Notes: generated by a model from the letters alone, not told the origin. 64,000 bases of DNA from Choristoneura fumiferana (GCF_025370935.1 NC_133482.1:3402848-3466847); one strand, 5' to 3'. Positions 12,703-24,735 are shown, counted from the first letter of the stretch. Made by a program: numbers and translations.

Positions 12703-13023
12703 AAATAATTTCTTTGCTCACCCGCGACCTTCCACGAATTCTTATAGTTCATTGATATGGATCTCCGCAAAGTAACGCCTGATTGAATAAATTAATACTT
12801 ACATTATCAGATCATTATTGTTCAGTCTAAACAGTGTTACCACAACACAACACAGTGTTACAGTGTTATCCAAAACAATAACTTACACTGTACTAAAATA
12901 ATTTATTTGCTCACCCGCGACCTTCTTCGCGAATTCTTTTAGTTCATTGATATGGACCTCCGCAAAGTAACGCCTGATTCAATAAATTGATAACTTATAT
13001 TTTCAGATCATTATTGTTCAGTC
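12703..13023. repeat. Direct duplication of a dispersed repeat unit (about 130 bp, twice)
   Basis: 12703-12832 and 12895-13023 are near copies, each containing GCTCACCCGCGACCTT, TTCATTGATATGGA, CGCAAAGTAACGCCTGATT and TTATTGTTCAGTCT. The same phrases occur singly at 15720-15810, 20163-20395, 41112-41440, 51095-51145 (reverse) and 54565-54600 (reverse), so this is a multi-copy family. Confidence 0.75.
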
Positions 13024-15041
13024 TATTCCAAATAGACAATTTACTACCCTCGCTCTGATTTCATAAATATAACGCTACACATTTTATCCTGGCTAGTTAG
13101 TGTAGCGATGTGTCTTTACAGGCAGTTGAATTATTACGCATTTTCTCTAAATTTCCATAGAAATTACCAAACATTTATCATAATTAATAAATAATTATGA
13201 TACTTTTAGACATTATTGTTGAATTAAGAGATTTTTTTAGGCGTAGGCATCGCGATCCCGTGGTAAGTATTGGAATAAAAATTATCCTGTGTTTGTTACA
13301 GGGTTCTACTATTATAATATCCTAAACGTTATTTTACTTGTTCATTATTGTTATTCTTTTATTCGTATTTGACACTGGAATTTAATTTTTAGCTGACATT
13401 CTATTTGATTTGATCATGAGATGAGACTGATATGTTTTTTGCATACCTACTTAGATCTGATGATTCATTTGTGAACTTTTCATATTTATCCGACACTGTT
13501 TACCTACTATTTGTTCTTTTGATATAATTAGAGTATTAATTGGCAAAGCTAATATTTAATTTTTATCGGACAATGTAGGTTGCCAAATTTTGCGGGAATT
13601 TAACGCAAGTTGGACATGGCGTAAACCATTACCATTTTTGTGCTTCTGAGCAGAACAATTAAACTGACACGCGTTTGCGGACACTGTTATTAATTATACC
13701 AACTAAACGTCATCCAATATTTTGAAAGATAATTAATGGGATTGTAATATAGCAATTATGTTTTGGATAATTTGATTTTGGTTAATGCTTGTTAAATTAA
13801 GAATAGAATAGAATTAGAATTTATTTGTCAAAACATAGGTTTATACAGGTTTTAGGTTTCAGGTTTTAAGAGGAAGTATCTAATCACGTTGACGGCAAAT
13901 AAAACTGGGATTTAATATAAACTGAATGTTAAGTTTTTTAATGAATTAAGCCGTCTTCAAAAATGACATTAAAAGTTTCGCCTTTTAAAATTTTTAAGTA
14001 AATTTCTTAACTATTTTTGTGCCTATGTGAAAACAATTTTAGGTGTTTTTACGAAACAAATCCACGTTTTTCACAGATCTCGGAAAGTGACTTTAGATTT
14101 TAATAGGGTGCCTGTAGTATCGCATAACGTTTTTAGTCCTAAAAATGTTTGGCCGCGAATATGTGGCATAGGTGCTGATGAATGGCATACTACTCGTATG
14201 TCCTAATATTTTTTCTCGCATACTCATTTAAAGTCCTAAAGCAAGTTTGTCCTAATATTGATAACTCTAAAATCTAATTACCTAAAGCATAATATATAGG
14301 TACATAAAACCTCCTAAAACCCATATGTTCAAGCGAGCGAGCACGATCTTCCGGGGCACTCCGACTCGGATAGGTTAGGTTAGGTTATCGAGGTTATTTT
14401 TTTTTGTCATCCCTAAACGATCTCTACTATGATATAACAATTACAATTATGCACATCAATCATTCGACAGTTGAATCTTAGCCAATTCAAACGATACGAC
14501 AAATAATATTTAGGACAAACGATAATAGGAGCAACAATTTCGGACAATCAAAAATATGCGGAACAAAATGTATGCCATACGTTATTAGGACAAAAGTTGT
14601 TATGCGACACAACGATAGGACTAATTATTGTAAGCCTTCCGATATAGACCCATTTTAATACTTATAAAATCGGAGCAAACATAGCACAAGTTTTAATTTA
14701 GAAAATCGCATTGAAAGTTGATTTAGATTCCGTTTATTTCTTTGCAAACAATGTTTTATGCTTCATATTAAACCCTCTAAATTTACGCTTTAAATGGCGT
14801 CTATTGGAATGGCAGATCAATCTGGACAATCTGGTGAAAAGCAAATGTCGGTCACGCAAGACAAACGATGCGGCAACGAGTGGTCGGCCATTTGTCACAA
14901 TTAGCGACCGTGGCCCGGTCGCCGGTCGCGTGGCTTAAAAACGTGGCGTCTATAGATTCCGCTTGTGACTTCATGATGTAAAATAAATCTACAAATGATT
15001 TGTTCATCCACATCCATTCAGTCCATTTTAGCAAGAAAAAG
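13024..15041. other. Intergenic, no gene recognised
   Basis: AT-rich. 14100-14640 has recurring phrases such as GTCCTAA and AGGACAAA and may be a degenerate element. The run AGGTTAGGTTAGGTTA at about 14369 is too short to be telomeric. Confidence 0.35.
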
Positions 15042-15170
15042 TCAAAGTCAAAATATCTTTATTAAATTTAAGCTATAACAAGCACTTATGAATGTCAAAA
15101 AAAAATCTACCACCGGTTCGGAAAACCTCTGTTGAGAAGAATCCGGCAAGAAACCCAACGAGGTATATTT
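15042..15170 (-). mobile_element. LINE 3'-end fragment with (AAAGTC)n-type tail
   Basis: Reading the minus strand, the fragment ends in a TTGACTTTGACTTT tail; at the other edge is a coding relic that includes CCGGATTCTTC. Matching copies are 57555-57700 (plus), 24654-24735 and 34946-35045 (minus). All are truncated at the 5' side, as expected for LINE insertions. Confidence 0.7.
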
Positions 15171-15254
15171 TTTTAGATATCTATACATCACAAACAATGG
15201 TAAACATACTTTTTTACTCACATAAAAAACTTTAGCATTCATAATATTCATCAA

Positions 15255-15375
15255 CTTCCCAGCATATATAACGTCCCAATGGTGGGCACAGGCCTCCTCT
15301 CAAAATGAGAGGACTTTCCACGCGGGCCCAGTGCGGATCAAACCTTCACACACACACAATTGAATTGGCTCTCAT
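15255..15375 (-). repeat. Truncated SINE (same family as 8324-8629)
   Basis: Carries the 3' body of the SINE (CACAGGCCTCCTCTCA and GCGGGCCCAGTGCGGAT) but lacks the tRNA-like head. Confidence 0.7.
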
Positions 15376-17637
15376 ATTCTCCTATAACTAAGCGTAGCTT
15401 AGGTACCCTTTTAGTAAAATAGCAAGCGAACTTGAACGAGCGAAGATCTTTTACTACAAAATCATCTAAGTCACGTCTCTGTAACTGAAACTTTATAGGT
15501 TAAGTTCGACGGCTGTTAATTTCCGCGCAGGAGTTTACCTGTCAAAACGTCAACAGTTAAAAATGAACAGTAAAGAGCTCGCTTAGCCACCGATGCGGGG
15601 CTAATTACTGCAGTCGCAGTAGATGCTAGGAACAGTCAGTAGGGAAGGTATGTAGGTATCATAAAGAATTTGACGTTTGGTTTCTAATACTTGTTCAAGA
15701 ACTATGAACTATTATTGTGCTTAGGTCGCGGTCGCTTAAGGTCGCGAGTGATTACGTAATTATTTATATTTCATTGATATTGGGCTCCGTAAAGTAACGC
15801 ATAAATTGTTCCATTCAAGCAAGTTGTTAGTAAAAATTATTGTGAATGAAATTATAGCATGACATATTTAGTAAATCATCCTCAAAAATTCAGTTTGGGA
15901 TCGCTTGTCTAAGCTAAGTAAGTAAATAGCTAAGTCACACAAATCTAAATCTTATCAAAAATTAAAGAAACCGTTGTCAGTTTTTGCATTTAAATAAATA
16001 TGCGTCGGACAGACGCCACTATCATACGTGTAGTCACGGAGTAGCAAAACATTGATTTAAGTCTATAAATATAAACCTCTACAAAGCGTTACCTCATTCA
16101 ATAAAATTATGCCAAACCTTTTAAGTTATAACGATGTCTGAACGCGACATCCGAAAAATCTAAAATCACAAATGAACAGTTAAATTGCTGCTGAAAAGGT
16201 TACAAGATAAATAAGTATGGTCTCTCGTCAGCCCAACACTCGCACTGGGCGAGTACGAGGTATGGAGCGGCGTGCCGGCGCAGTGTACCCTCCGCTTCCT
16301 CAGCCCCCGATTCCTCGGAGCTCGACTACTGTTTTCATTTACCGCATGTGGAGCGATCAATCTTCTGAATTCGCGCTCTTCTGCACACAACAAATTGTCA
16401 TTGTGGCTGCGTTGTGACGTGACCAGCTTTATTATAATTGGCTCTGCTCATTAACGGATTTATTACGGGACGGAAATAGAGGTTTACTCAGGATTTCAGA
16501 TTAAAACAAAAGCGCATGATGTCAAAGTTTAGTTTTGTGTTTTGTAGTAGAGTTATTATACGCTATAGGTTATTGCTGGTTACTGGACGACAGAGACAGG
16601 GTGCTCTTGCAAAATGCGGAGCGGAGCAGAGATGTGTCGTACCACGTACCATGAGCATTCATTCACATTCATCTTGCCTAGAAATACCTAATCGCTCTGA
16701 AACGATGAGGTCACCTGTCGCGTGAATGGTTTCCATATACTTATTTTCGGTATTACCTACTATATGGTGTTAAATAAAGAACTATTGCATTGCATTAGTC
16801 TATCGGGTGGTACAACCTTTAAGTTTTACTGTCCGTTTGGATTCCAACCACATTATTTATCTATCCAGCCGCCTAACAACAGTGCTTGCACTACTGTGTT
16901 CCAGCGTGAAGAAAGCTGATAAAATTACTGGCAACATTTGGTATTATACCTTAGCGCTCTAGAGCGCCTCTAGAGAGCCTAGGCCGACATTTTATTTGTA
17001 ATCTTCTGGTGTTACGGGTTTCAGTGGTAGATGATACTGAGGTACTTATCAACAGGTGATCTATTTTCTCGTTTTCCATTCACAAAAAAAAGGTCAAGTG
17101 AGAGTCAGTCGCGCCCCGCGGGTTCAGTACAAATTTAAAGGTGTTTCAAATGATATTCTGTAAACGGCCGTATGTACAAAAATCCAGTATTAGCAGAGCA
17201 CTGTTTCGTAGCACAAAGTACGCGTGAGTTAAAATGAAATTAGATAGTAGGACCCCTCTAAATGTTTAATTTACGTTGATTTTTAGTTTTTTTTTGTTGT
17301 TGGGGCAATAAAAATACACATAATGTATACATTTCAGCTATCATCTATGTATATAAAAAACTGACAGACAGGACGACAGTGCAGCAACATTAAACGGGTC
17401 CCGTTTTTTACCCTACATGAACTGTAAAATGTTAAAATCCAATTAAATATCGCCCCGCTTCCCGTGTACTGATAACGTAATTAGTTACCTTTAGCCCATC
17501 TCCGCTCCGTTTTGTCTGGGAGCACCCTGTGCTATACAAAATATTCATAAAAAGCAAAAAAAAAGTAAAATTTACGCGCGTATTAAATCTAGGAATGCTA
17601 ATCTATTTAGATTAATGATTATAAGTACAAGTCGATT
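15376..17637. other. Intergenic upstream of gene A
   Basis: No coding gene recognised. 15720-15810 is a relic of the repeat in 12703-13023. The remaining sequence gives only short ORFs without motifs. Confidence 0.4.
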
Positions 17638-17806
17638 AGATAATAGCGAGCTAGATAAACAGTCGACATGAAACGCACTCGATATTATCACTTATTACAA
17701 GGGAACAGATATCACAATACCACAGCCTGAAGATTACCAAGTAAATTTGAATTAATACGATAAAATTCCCAATTAAAATTCAGTTCATCAACATTTTACT
17801 AGCAAA
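17638..17806 (+). promoter_or_regulatory. Likely core promoter and GATA-site cluster of gene A
   Basis: Two AGATAA motifs (17638-17643, 17653-17658) and TTATCA (17685-17690, TGATAA on the other strand) lie within 55 bp. Further down, GATAAAA at 17759-17765 is TATA-like and TCAGT at 17780-17784 fits the arthropod initiator, giving about 25 nt of 5' UTR before the ATG at 17807. GATA factors are known regulators of insect midgut genes; binding here is inferred. Confidence 0.4.
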
Positions 17807-20767
17807 ATGTTGCTCAAATTACTGTTATTTTCTTTTTGTGCCACCGTTTATACAGATAAAGTGCGTTACGATGATTTCGCTTTGTACAAAATAGTGCCAG
17901 AGAGTGAATTCCACGTTCAGTTCCTTAAGGATCTGCAGCATAATGACAAGGAGTTGGATTTTTGGAACTCCCCCACGAGGCCTGGAGAGTATGTGAGCGT
18001 GGTGGCGCCCCCTGAAAGGAAAAATGATTTGGAACATACTTTGAAAAAACGAAGCATTTACAGCGAACTGATGCTTGAAAACATTCAAGAGTAAGTAAAA
18101 TTATACTGAATCTATAAACTTATCCTACTGTTCTTCTAATAATAATTACCAATTAATTCATCATCATCCCTTATGAGCCGTAGCACGTCCACTATTAGTC
18201 ATAAATATCTCCCATAGACCTCCAGTTACTTTGGTTGAAAGGAGCCTGCATCCACCTAGCTTGCGGCTTTAAGCAGGTCATCTCTATTCGAGAACTTTTC
18301 GGCCCTATAACTCAATGATTTTTAGAAAAATAGCGAAAATATTTAACAAATAATAACTGAAATTCCGTGGGGTGTCCGGACAAGAATAGCTCCCCACCAT
18401 TCCATCCGGTTAGGTGTCGTAGAAGGCGACAAAGGGAAAATCCAGAAGACGGGCAGCAGCGTCTTGTGCGTATACCATCAAGGTAATACTGCGATCCCCA
18501 AGCCGCCTGCCAAGCGTGCGGATTATGGCAACCCCCCTCCCGCCATAATGGTGGACTGACGACATCAAGAGAGTTGCGGGAAACCGGTGGATGCAAGTGG
18601 CGAGTTGTCGTTCATTGTGGCGGTCTAAGAGGGAGGCCTTTGTTCAGCAGTGGTTCCGGCTGATGATGATGATGATGATGAACTGCAATTGGTATGAATG
18701 ATTAACTCTCTTGTGTCTCTTTCTGAAGTCGCTACACTCTTATCACAGATCGTGGCTATTGTTTGAGGATTAATAGTAAACTTTTATGACAACTTTCTTG
18801 GTAATACAGTGTGGTTGTTCCCCTTTGCCTTTCACACTGTATTGCCTTGCTTTCTCATTGGTACAAGAAGCGCCGGAATCAGATTTTTGGGGAGTAGATC
18901 ACTCTCCTAGATGATAATTTCATTAATGGTATAGGTATTCAATTGAAGGGATAAAAAAGGGTTATTTGTATTGTTTATCGAATAAAAAATGCGAACAAAA
19001 GACGGACAAACATACAAACACACACACTTTCGCATTTATACTTAACATTAGTATGGATTCTCTTGTTATCCCTAATTATTGCTGCGCACTAGCTTTCTTT
19101 TTGATAGTAAATGATTTTTTATTTATTTAAAAATAGGGCGAGACTAGAAGGTTGTAATCAATTTTTGCAAATTTTTGTCTTTATGGTATAAGATTCACTG
19201 ACACTGTTCACATTGCAGGGCCTTTGATGCTCAAATATACAGCAGAAAGAAGCGGAGCACTCGTGCGGAGATGCATTTCACCGGATTCCACACTTTAGAA
19301 GACATCACCAACTGGTTTGCTTATTTGGCTGAAACCTACAGTGACGTGGTGACTTTGGTCACAGCTGGTACTTCTTTTGAAGGTAAGTAGAAGCTCTCCC
19401 GAAGAACTGGTTAGTAGAGTTTGAGTTGTTTGCTGTTTTGGATGTTAGACCATGTGAAAAACCCAGATTTAGGCGAACTCGTATTTTACCTTGCATTAGT
19501 ACAGTATTTGGCTTGAACTTTTACAGAAGTTTTTAATATAAAAAATACGGAAACAATAACCTAAACTTACATATTTGAACTCGAAAATATTCGCTGCTGG
19601 CCTGAACTGATTACGTGTGTTTGTTGTCGTGATTTATTAATACCTTATGGTTTTATAACCATAAACCATTACTGATAATATTTCTACAACTGCCAGAAAG
19701 TAATTACGTGCAGGCATAAGGTTAAATAGAATAACAACAACGTCATGGTCGATGGGGCCAAAAAACCCAAATAATTTGAATAATATCTATGGATGATTAA
19801 GGTCACGGCATTTGCAGTAGTTATGTATGAATGAAGATCGCAAAATTTAAAACACTTATTAGTGCTTGTTTTTATTTTTATCCAGGAAGAAATATCACAG
19901 GAGTCAGGATCGCTCGCAACTCCGGTCGCCGAGCGTTCTTCCTCGAAGGTGGTCAGATCGGTGCTGATTGGCTGTCACCGACAGTCGTGTGCTACATAGT
20001 AGACCAGCTGGTGCGAGGCGAAGACCCTGAGGCATTGGCGGCTTCTCAAGATTTCGAGTGGCACGTGTTTCCGAGTGTCAACCCTGATGGCTTCGAATTT
20101 TCTGACAATAATGTGAGCTGGATTTTGGTCTTTCTGTACTTATGTTGAACAACTATAAACAATTACTTTGCTCACCCGTGACCTTGAATATAACTACGTC
20201 TATGAAACAAATCTATGCGTGCTTACGGCTCCGCCACCTCAGCACTGCAGGAACGGACACTTATCACACAAACCTTTCAACTATCACCACCACCACACTA
20301 CACAGACGTATTTCAAACTCAACCAGAATTCATCAACATGTTTTGCATAGACATGTGTTGAACACACATTAGACGTAGTTATCGTAAGGTATAGGTAGAG
20401 TCATTCACGATGACGCGTGCCGTGGTTCTTATTACAATGTCATTAATGGCTAATGTTGACAAAATCCCGCGTCTTCGTGGATGGCACTAGGTATACAGTC
20501 GTGGGGTGCACGGTACAGCATGGCACGGTACGGTTACGGGTACATTATAAATTGGGTAGTTCTACTAGCGTTTCAACCACTATCAAAATCCTGTCGTAAC
20601 TAAAGAAATTAGTCACACAAAAGGGAAGGTTTCCATTTTTATTTTTGCAGGGTTGTACCCTGCAGTGGGACGTATACAGGCCAAGGTATGAATGATTTGA
20701 TGTTGCTCATTTTTTCAATACATGCGACAGGAAACTAATAGAAGTTGGAACGCTCGCAGAACTACTT

Positions 20768-20800
<33 letters not shown>

Positions 20801-23800
20801 ACCAAACATCACGCCTGTATTCCCAAATGGGGTAGCAATAACTCCTTCATACATACATACATACATAAAATCACGCCTCTTTCCCAACGGGGTAGGCAGA
20901 GACTACATCCTTCCACTTGCTACGATTCTGGCATACAACTCTCGCTTCCTCTACATTCATCAATCTTTTCATGCATGCACGTCGGTTTAGAGTACTCCTG
21001 ACCCGACCTTTCTTCAGAACGTCCCCGATTTGATCGTTTTGATTTGATAACTAATTCAATCATAATTTATTAAAATTACCCAATTATAAAAAACTGTTAA
21101 AAGTATTGTATTGTATAATTATAAATTTAATAACTTAAATTATTTAATTTTCAGGTCAGATTATGGACTAAGAATCGCCGTCCTACGAGGGGGAATAATA
21201 TTGGAGTTGATCTTACAAGGAACTGGAATTCTCAATGGGGAGGTAAATAATAATGTAAATAATGCAGGTGGAGGGACCTTCTGCAAGGTCCGCCCGGATT
21301 GCTACCACCATCTTGCTCGCTAATCCTGCCGTAAAGCAGCAGTGCTTGTACCCTTAATTCCTTTTGAGCTTTGCCGTTGGGTAAAAAGGCCATGGTATCC
21401 ATAGCCTCACACGTAAAGAATCGTGGGTTCAAACCTAGGTTCATATTTCCGAGTTCAAAATTCAAGTCCTTTTGACGGCCGGATGGCCTAGTGGTTAGAG
21501 AACCTGACTACGAAGCTTGAGGTCCCGGGTTCGATTCCCGTGTCGGGGCATTTGTATGAAAAATGCGAATGTTTGTTCTCGGGTCTTGGGTGTTTAATAT
21601 GTATTTCAGTATGTATCTGTCTATATAATTATATTTATCCGTTGCTTAGTACCCATAACACAAGCTTTGCTAAGCTTACTTTGGGACTAAGTCAATTGGT
21701 GTGAATTGTCCCGTTACACTTACTTACTTATATTTCAGTGAACGGCGCCAGCCACAACCCAGCTGATGCCAACTTCATAGGCATTGGCCCGTTCTCTGAA
21801 CCAGAGACCAGGGCTCTCTCCAACTACATCGACACCATTGGGCACAACCTGGCTGGCGTGCTGTCTTTCAGAGGCTTTGGACAAAGACTGCTCATACCGT
21901 TTGCTCATAGCACTCAGCCGATCTATAATCATGACGATATGGTATGTTCGAGAGAATAGTAGTACAGTAAAATTGTGGAATCAACTTCCGTCAGCAGTGG
22001 TGGTTCCAGATACCTAACTATGACTTAGGATCTTTGAAGAAAAGGGCTTAAAATTTCTTTAAAGGTCGACAACAGAACTCCTTAAGTTATTGATACTAAT
22101 GGACGGTGGTTATCATTTTCTATTAGGCTATACGCATGTTCGTTTTCTTCTCTTTCATTATCAAAAATAATAAATAAAATGGTACCACTGATTTGACTGT
22201 TGACTTCTTAGAGAGGCTCAGAGTCACGCAACGATCGATGGAAAGAGCTATGTTTGGAGTTCCTTTGCGCGATAGAATCTGGAAAACAAAAATTAGTTAA
22301 AGATCGAAAATCACTGACATAGCTCGAAGAATATGCAAGTTAAAATGGCCGGGCCACATCACCCGAAGAACAGATAACCGAAAATGCTCACTTTTTAATG
22401 TATTATTTTGCTTTCAGATCATTGTTGGCAGAAGAGCAATGGGCTCATTGTCTATGAAGTACAACACTAATTATCAAGTTGGAACTTCTGCTGCTGTCCA
22501 TGGTAAAGATAATTTTGAAACGTAGAAATAAAAGTATCTATTATTAAAAGTAAGTCGCATCTTTAGACCGGAAACCAGTCGCTATCTAGGTATCGCTCAA
22601 GCTTTAACTTAAGCATATTGCCATCTAAAGTCATCACCGAATCTTCTCAATCTGCCACAAACTTACCACCTGGCAACCCAAAACTTGTGCTGAACTGAGA
22701 AGAGGCAAACTTTTTTTCTCAGTCTAATCCAAAGCTGGCCAAACCCAGGCCCGCGGGGCACCAAGTGGCCCAGCAAGGCATTTTTATTTGCCCGCCAACG
22801 TGTTGTTGAGTCAGTTTTTCTTCTTTGTGTATCAATTTAGTAGCTAGGTAAAAGTTGTGGCCGGCGCCCGCTTAGACTTAACAAATCAATTGTTTAGCCT
22901 CGAGGTCACTTCTGGTCATCTGGAGAAAAAGGCTAAAGTGGCTTTCAAGAAGCTTGCGGTGCTAAACAGATCGAGACAGTACTTTACACCAATGCACCTT
23001 CTTCAACTGTATAAGGCCCAGGTGCGGCCGCACTTGGAAAACTGTTCTCATCTCTGGGCAGGGGCACCCAAATACCTTCTTCTTCCATTTGACCGCATTC
23101 AACGTAGGGTAGCTCGACTTGTCGGTGAATCGATTTCCGGTAGTTTGGATTCCCTATCTGTACGAAGGGACGTAAGTTCCCTTTGTGTATTGGCTTTACC
23201 ACAGTGAGTGTTCCGAAGAATTATTTAACCTGCTACCTGCTGCGAAATTCCACCATCGTACCTCCCGCCGAAAGTCTAAATTTCATCGACATCATCTCGA
23301 TGAATGGAAATCTACCACTGTGCGTTTCCTTCGGCACTTCCTGCCACGTACAGTGAAATTGTGGAATCAACTTCCGTCAGCAGCGTTTCCTGACAACTAT
23401 GATGACATCCGGGGCTTTCAAGAAAAGGGCCAATACTTTCTTAGAAGGCCGGCAACGGACCAATGACTCTCCGTGAGTAGTTGGTACTCATGGGCAGTGG
23501 TGTTCATTTCCCATCAGATGACCCACTTGCTCGTATGCCCTCTAATCTATCGCTTTCTTTTCTTTTGGTTTTGAACATGTTCAAACTAACGCCTGAATCA
23601 ACATTTCAGATGGAGCAACCGGAGTCCTAGCTGACTGGGCAAAATACCGCTTCCGTCCTCCAGTGGCCTTCACTTACCATCTCAGGGACAACATCGGCTG
23701 GGGATTCCTCCTCCCCGTGGCGCAGGTCCTGCCTTCCTGCGAAGAAACCTTCGACTCAGTCATGGCTATCATCAGAGAAGCTAGATTTATTAATGCACTT

Positions 23801-23803
23801 TAA
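17807..23803 (+). CDS. Gene A: M14A carboxypeptidase-like pseudoenzyme, 7 exons, 414 aa
   Basis: Exons 17807-18090, 19219-19382, 19886-20112, 21155-21242, 21739-21941, 22418-22502, 23610-23803; all introns are GT-AG and the frame stays open. It has a signal peptide (about 1-16), a propeptide with the family's DxxRYDDFALYKIVP start, a furin-like RKKR (104-107), then the catalytic-type fold. The key residues are replaced (bovine CPA numbering): His69 is Ile174, Arg71 Ala176, Glu72 Asp177 (in EGGQIGADWLSP), Arg127 Thr230, Asn144 Thr246, His196 Arg299 (LSFRGFGQ), Tyr248 Asp351, Glu270 His374 (TYHLRD). Only Arg145 (Arg247) remains. It should therefore bind no zinc and cleave nothing. There is no C-terminal tail, so it is probably secreted and soluble. 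An extra intron splits the exon that is 391 nt in B and C (164+227). AATAAA lies just past the stop (23807). A role in binding peptides, inhibitors or partners is inference. Confidence 0.9.
18360..18680 (+). mobile_element. RTE-like LINE 3' end in intron 1 of gene A
   Basis: Around 18549 the plus strand reads WWTDDIKRVAGNRWMQ, then REAFVQQWF, followed by a (GAT)n tail (18660-18680): the C-terminus and tail of an RTE-type LINE. 18175-18290 carries a weaker related relic. The upstream part of the element is missing. Confidence 0.75.
20163..20395. repeat. Foldback repeat (GCTCACCC family) in intron 3 of gene A
   Basis: Starts TTTGCTCACCCGTGACCTT; TAACTACGTCTATG near the left has its complement (CATAGAC, TAGACGTAGTTA) near the right end. 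It shares the ATCACCACCACCAC core with the larger copy at 41112-41440. Confidence 0.65.
20767..21030. repeat. Microsatellite plus dispersed repeat in intron 3 of gene A
   Basis: A (CA)n tract (about 20767-20802) and (CATA)n (20850-20867) lead into a block with ATCACGCCTCTTTCCCAACG and GGGTAGGCAGAGACTAC, phrases I recognise as a common lepidopteran repeat. Not coding. Confidence 0.55.
21474..21730 (+). repeat. Second tRNA-derived SINE family, in intron 4 of gene A
   Basis: A tRNA-like head has an A box TGGCCTAGTGG (21484-21494) and a B box GGTTCGATTCC (21528-21538), then an unrelated body ending in GGTGTGAATTGTCCCGT and a (TTAC)n-type tail. The tail runs directly into the splice acceptor of exon 5 (AG at 21737-21738). 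Confidence 0.8.
21958..22180 (+). mobile_element. Jockey-like LINE 3' fragment in intron 5 of gene A
   Basis: The phrase AAATTGTGGAATCAACTTCC and what follows are a diverged copy of the 3' coding end at about 23350-23560 (KLWNQLPSA in translation). Only the last 200 bp remain. Confidence 0.7.
22200..22390 (+). mobile_element. RTE-like LINE fragment in intron 5 of gene A
   Basis: Translated with frame breaks it gives QRSMERAMFGVPLRDRIW, DIARRICKLKW and GHITRRTDNR, the C-terminal block of RTE-type insect LINEs. Frameshifts show it is dead. Confidence 0.75.
22850..23557 (+). mobile_element. Jockey-like LINE: reverse-transcriptase C-terminus and 3' UTR, in intron 6 of gene A
   Basis: Two overlapping frames (22857-23207 and 23185-23466) make one broken C-terminus: KVAFKKLAVLNRSRQYF, LYKAQVRPHLENCSHLW, FDRIQRRVARLVG, then after a frameshift near 23200 ECSEELFNLLPAAK and LPRTVKLWNQLPSA. 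This is the thumb and tail region of Jockey-clade reverse transcriptases. The catalytic YADD region and endonuclease are missing. 23470-23555 is the 3' UTR repeat. The second contig after the N gap starts at the position equal to 23558, just outside this insertion. Confidence 0.85.
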
Positions 23804-24653
23804 AGCAATAAATTATTACAGTAAATTATGTGAGTGAAGATGGACTTTCATTTAATAGGTATAGCCATGTCTAATAAATTACCTTCATACGAACAATTGT
23901 TGTATATTTGTTTATTTCGGAAACACGAAAATAGTTTAAATCCATCTTTTTGTTAATAGACCTCGTGAAGGTATTAAAATTTTGGTCAGGTGAACGGCAA
24001 TTTATTTATTTACATGATTTACAACAAGAAACGTAGAAGAAAATATCATGTGTAATCGTAGGGACAGTTATTTGTCATTGAAATGTCTACTCACAAGCGA
24101 ATAAACGAGTAACTATAACTTTGGAACGTACAAAAATGTTTGGAAATCTCTAACGCCTGTTATTTTTTGGAAGAATAGAAATGCAACGAAGAAAAAGAAA
24201 ATGCAACGAAGAAAAAGTTTACGCAACCTACGTTTTTAGTGTAAATGTGAAAGTACATTTGAGTGGATTTGTGGGCTGGATGTTAGAGGATTCAAACCTC
24301 TTATTAATATGCAGTACATGACGGGATGAATGTATCCACTGCAGTTTAAAGACCGAGCATATTTGGCTCAGGTGTTTTGATTATGGTATACTTAGGACAA
24401 AAATAAAAAGTTTTTTTTTAAAGAAAAACACCTTTAATACAAACTATTTTATAATGTTTTAAGCTTTCCTGATTTTCACTCATAGCTAAATACCATAAAC
24501 GGGACTTATCATGACCACGAGTAATATATTACCTTGACATTTTGACCACATTCCAGTGGCTGTGGTCAACAAACGATTTTGCTGATAATTCTTTTTGCTA
24601 TGCTGTCTGAATTTCAACTAGCTAGATTGGATCTAAGTGAACATGTATTCAAA

Positions 24654-24735
24654 GTCAAAGTCAAAGTCAAAATATCTTTATTCAATTTAGTCTAAAACAA
24701 GCACATGAACCACCGGTTCGGAAAAACCTCTGTTG
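24654..24735 (-). mobile_element. LINE 3'-end fragment
   Basis: Begins with four CAAAGT units, then AAATATCTTTATTCAATTTA and the ACCACCGGTTCGGAAAA block shared with 15042-15170. It is shorter than the equivalent at 34946-35045, which keeps about 18 more bases. Confidence 0.7.

Noticed and set aside
14365..14385. Telomere-type TTAGG repeat
   Set aside because: Only about three units here, with similar short runs near 10430 and 51230; too short for telomeric origin.
20142..20372. ORF directly after exon 3 of gene A
   Set aside because: It lies in intron 3 and is mostly the GCTCACCC foldback repeat.
21474..21545. tRNA gene
   Set aside because: The A and B boxes belong to a SINE head; the sequence does not close a full cloverleaf acceptor stem and continues into the SINE body. 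The same holds for the heads at 8324-8629, 44404-44727 and 54699-55017.
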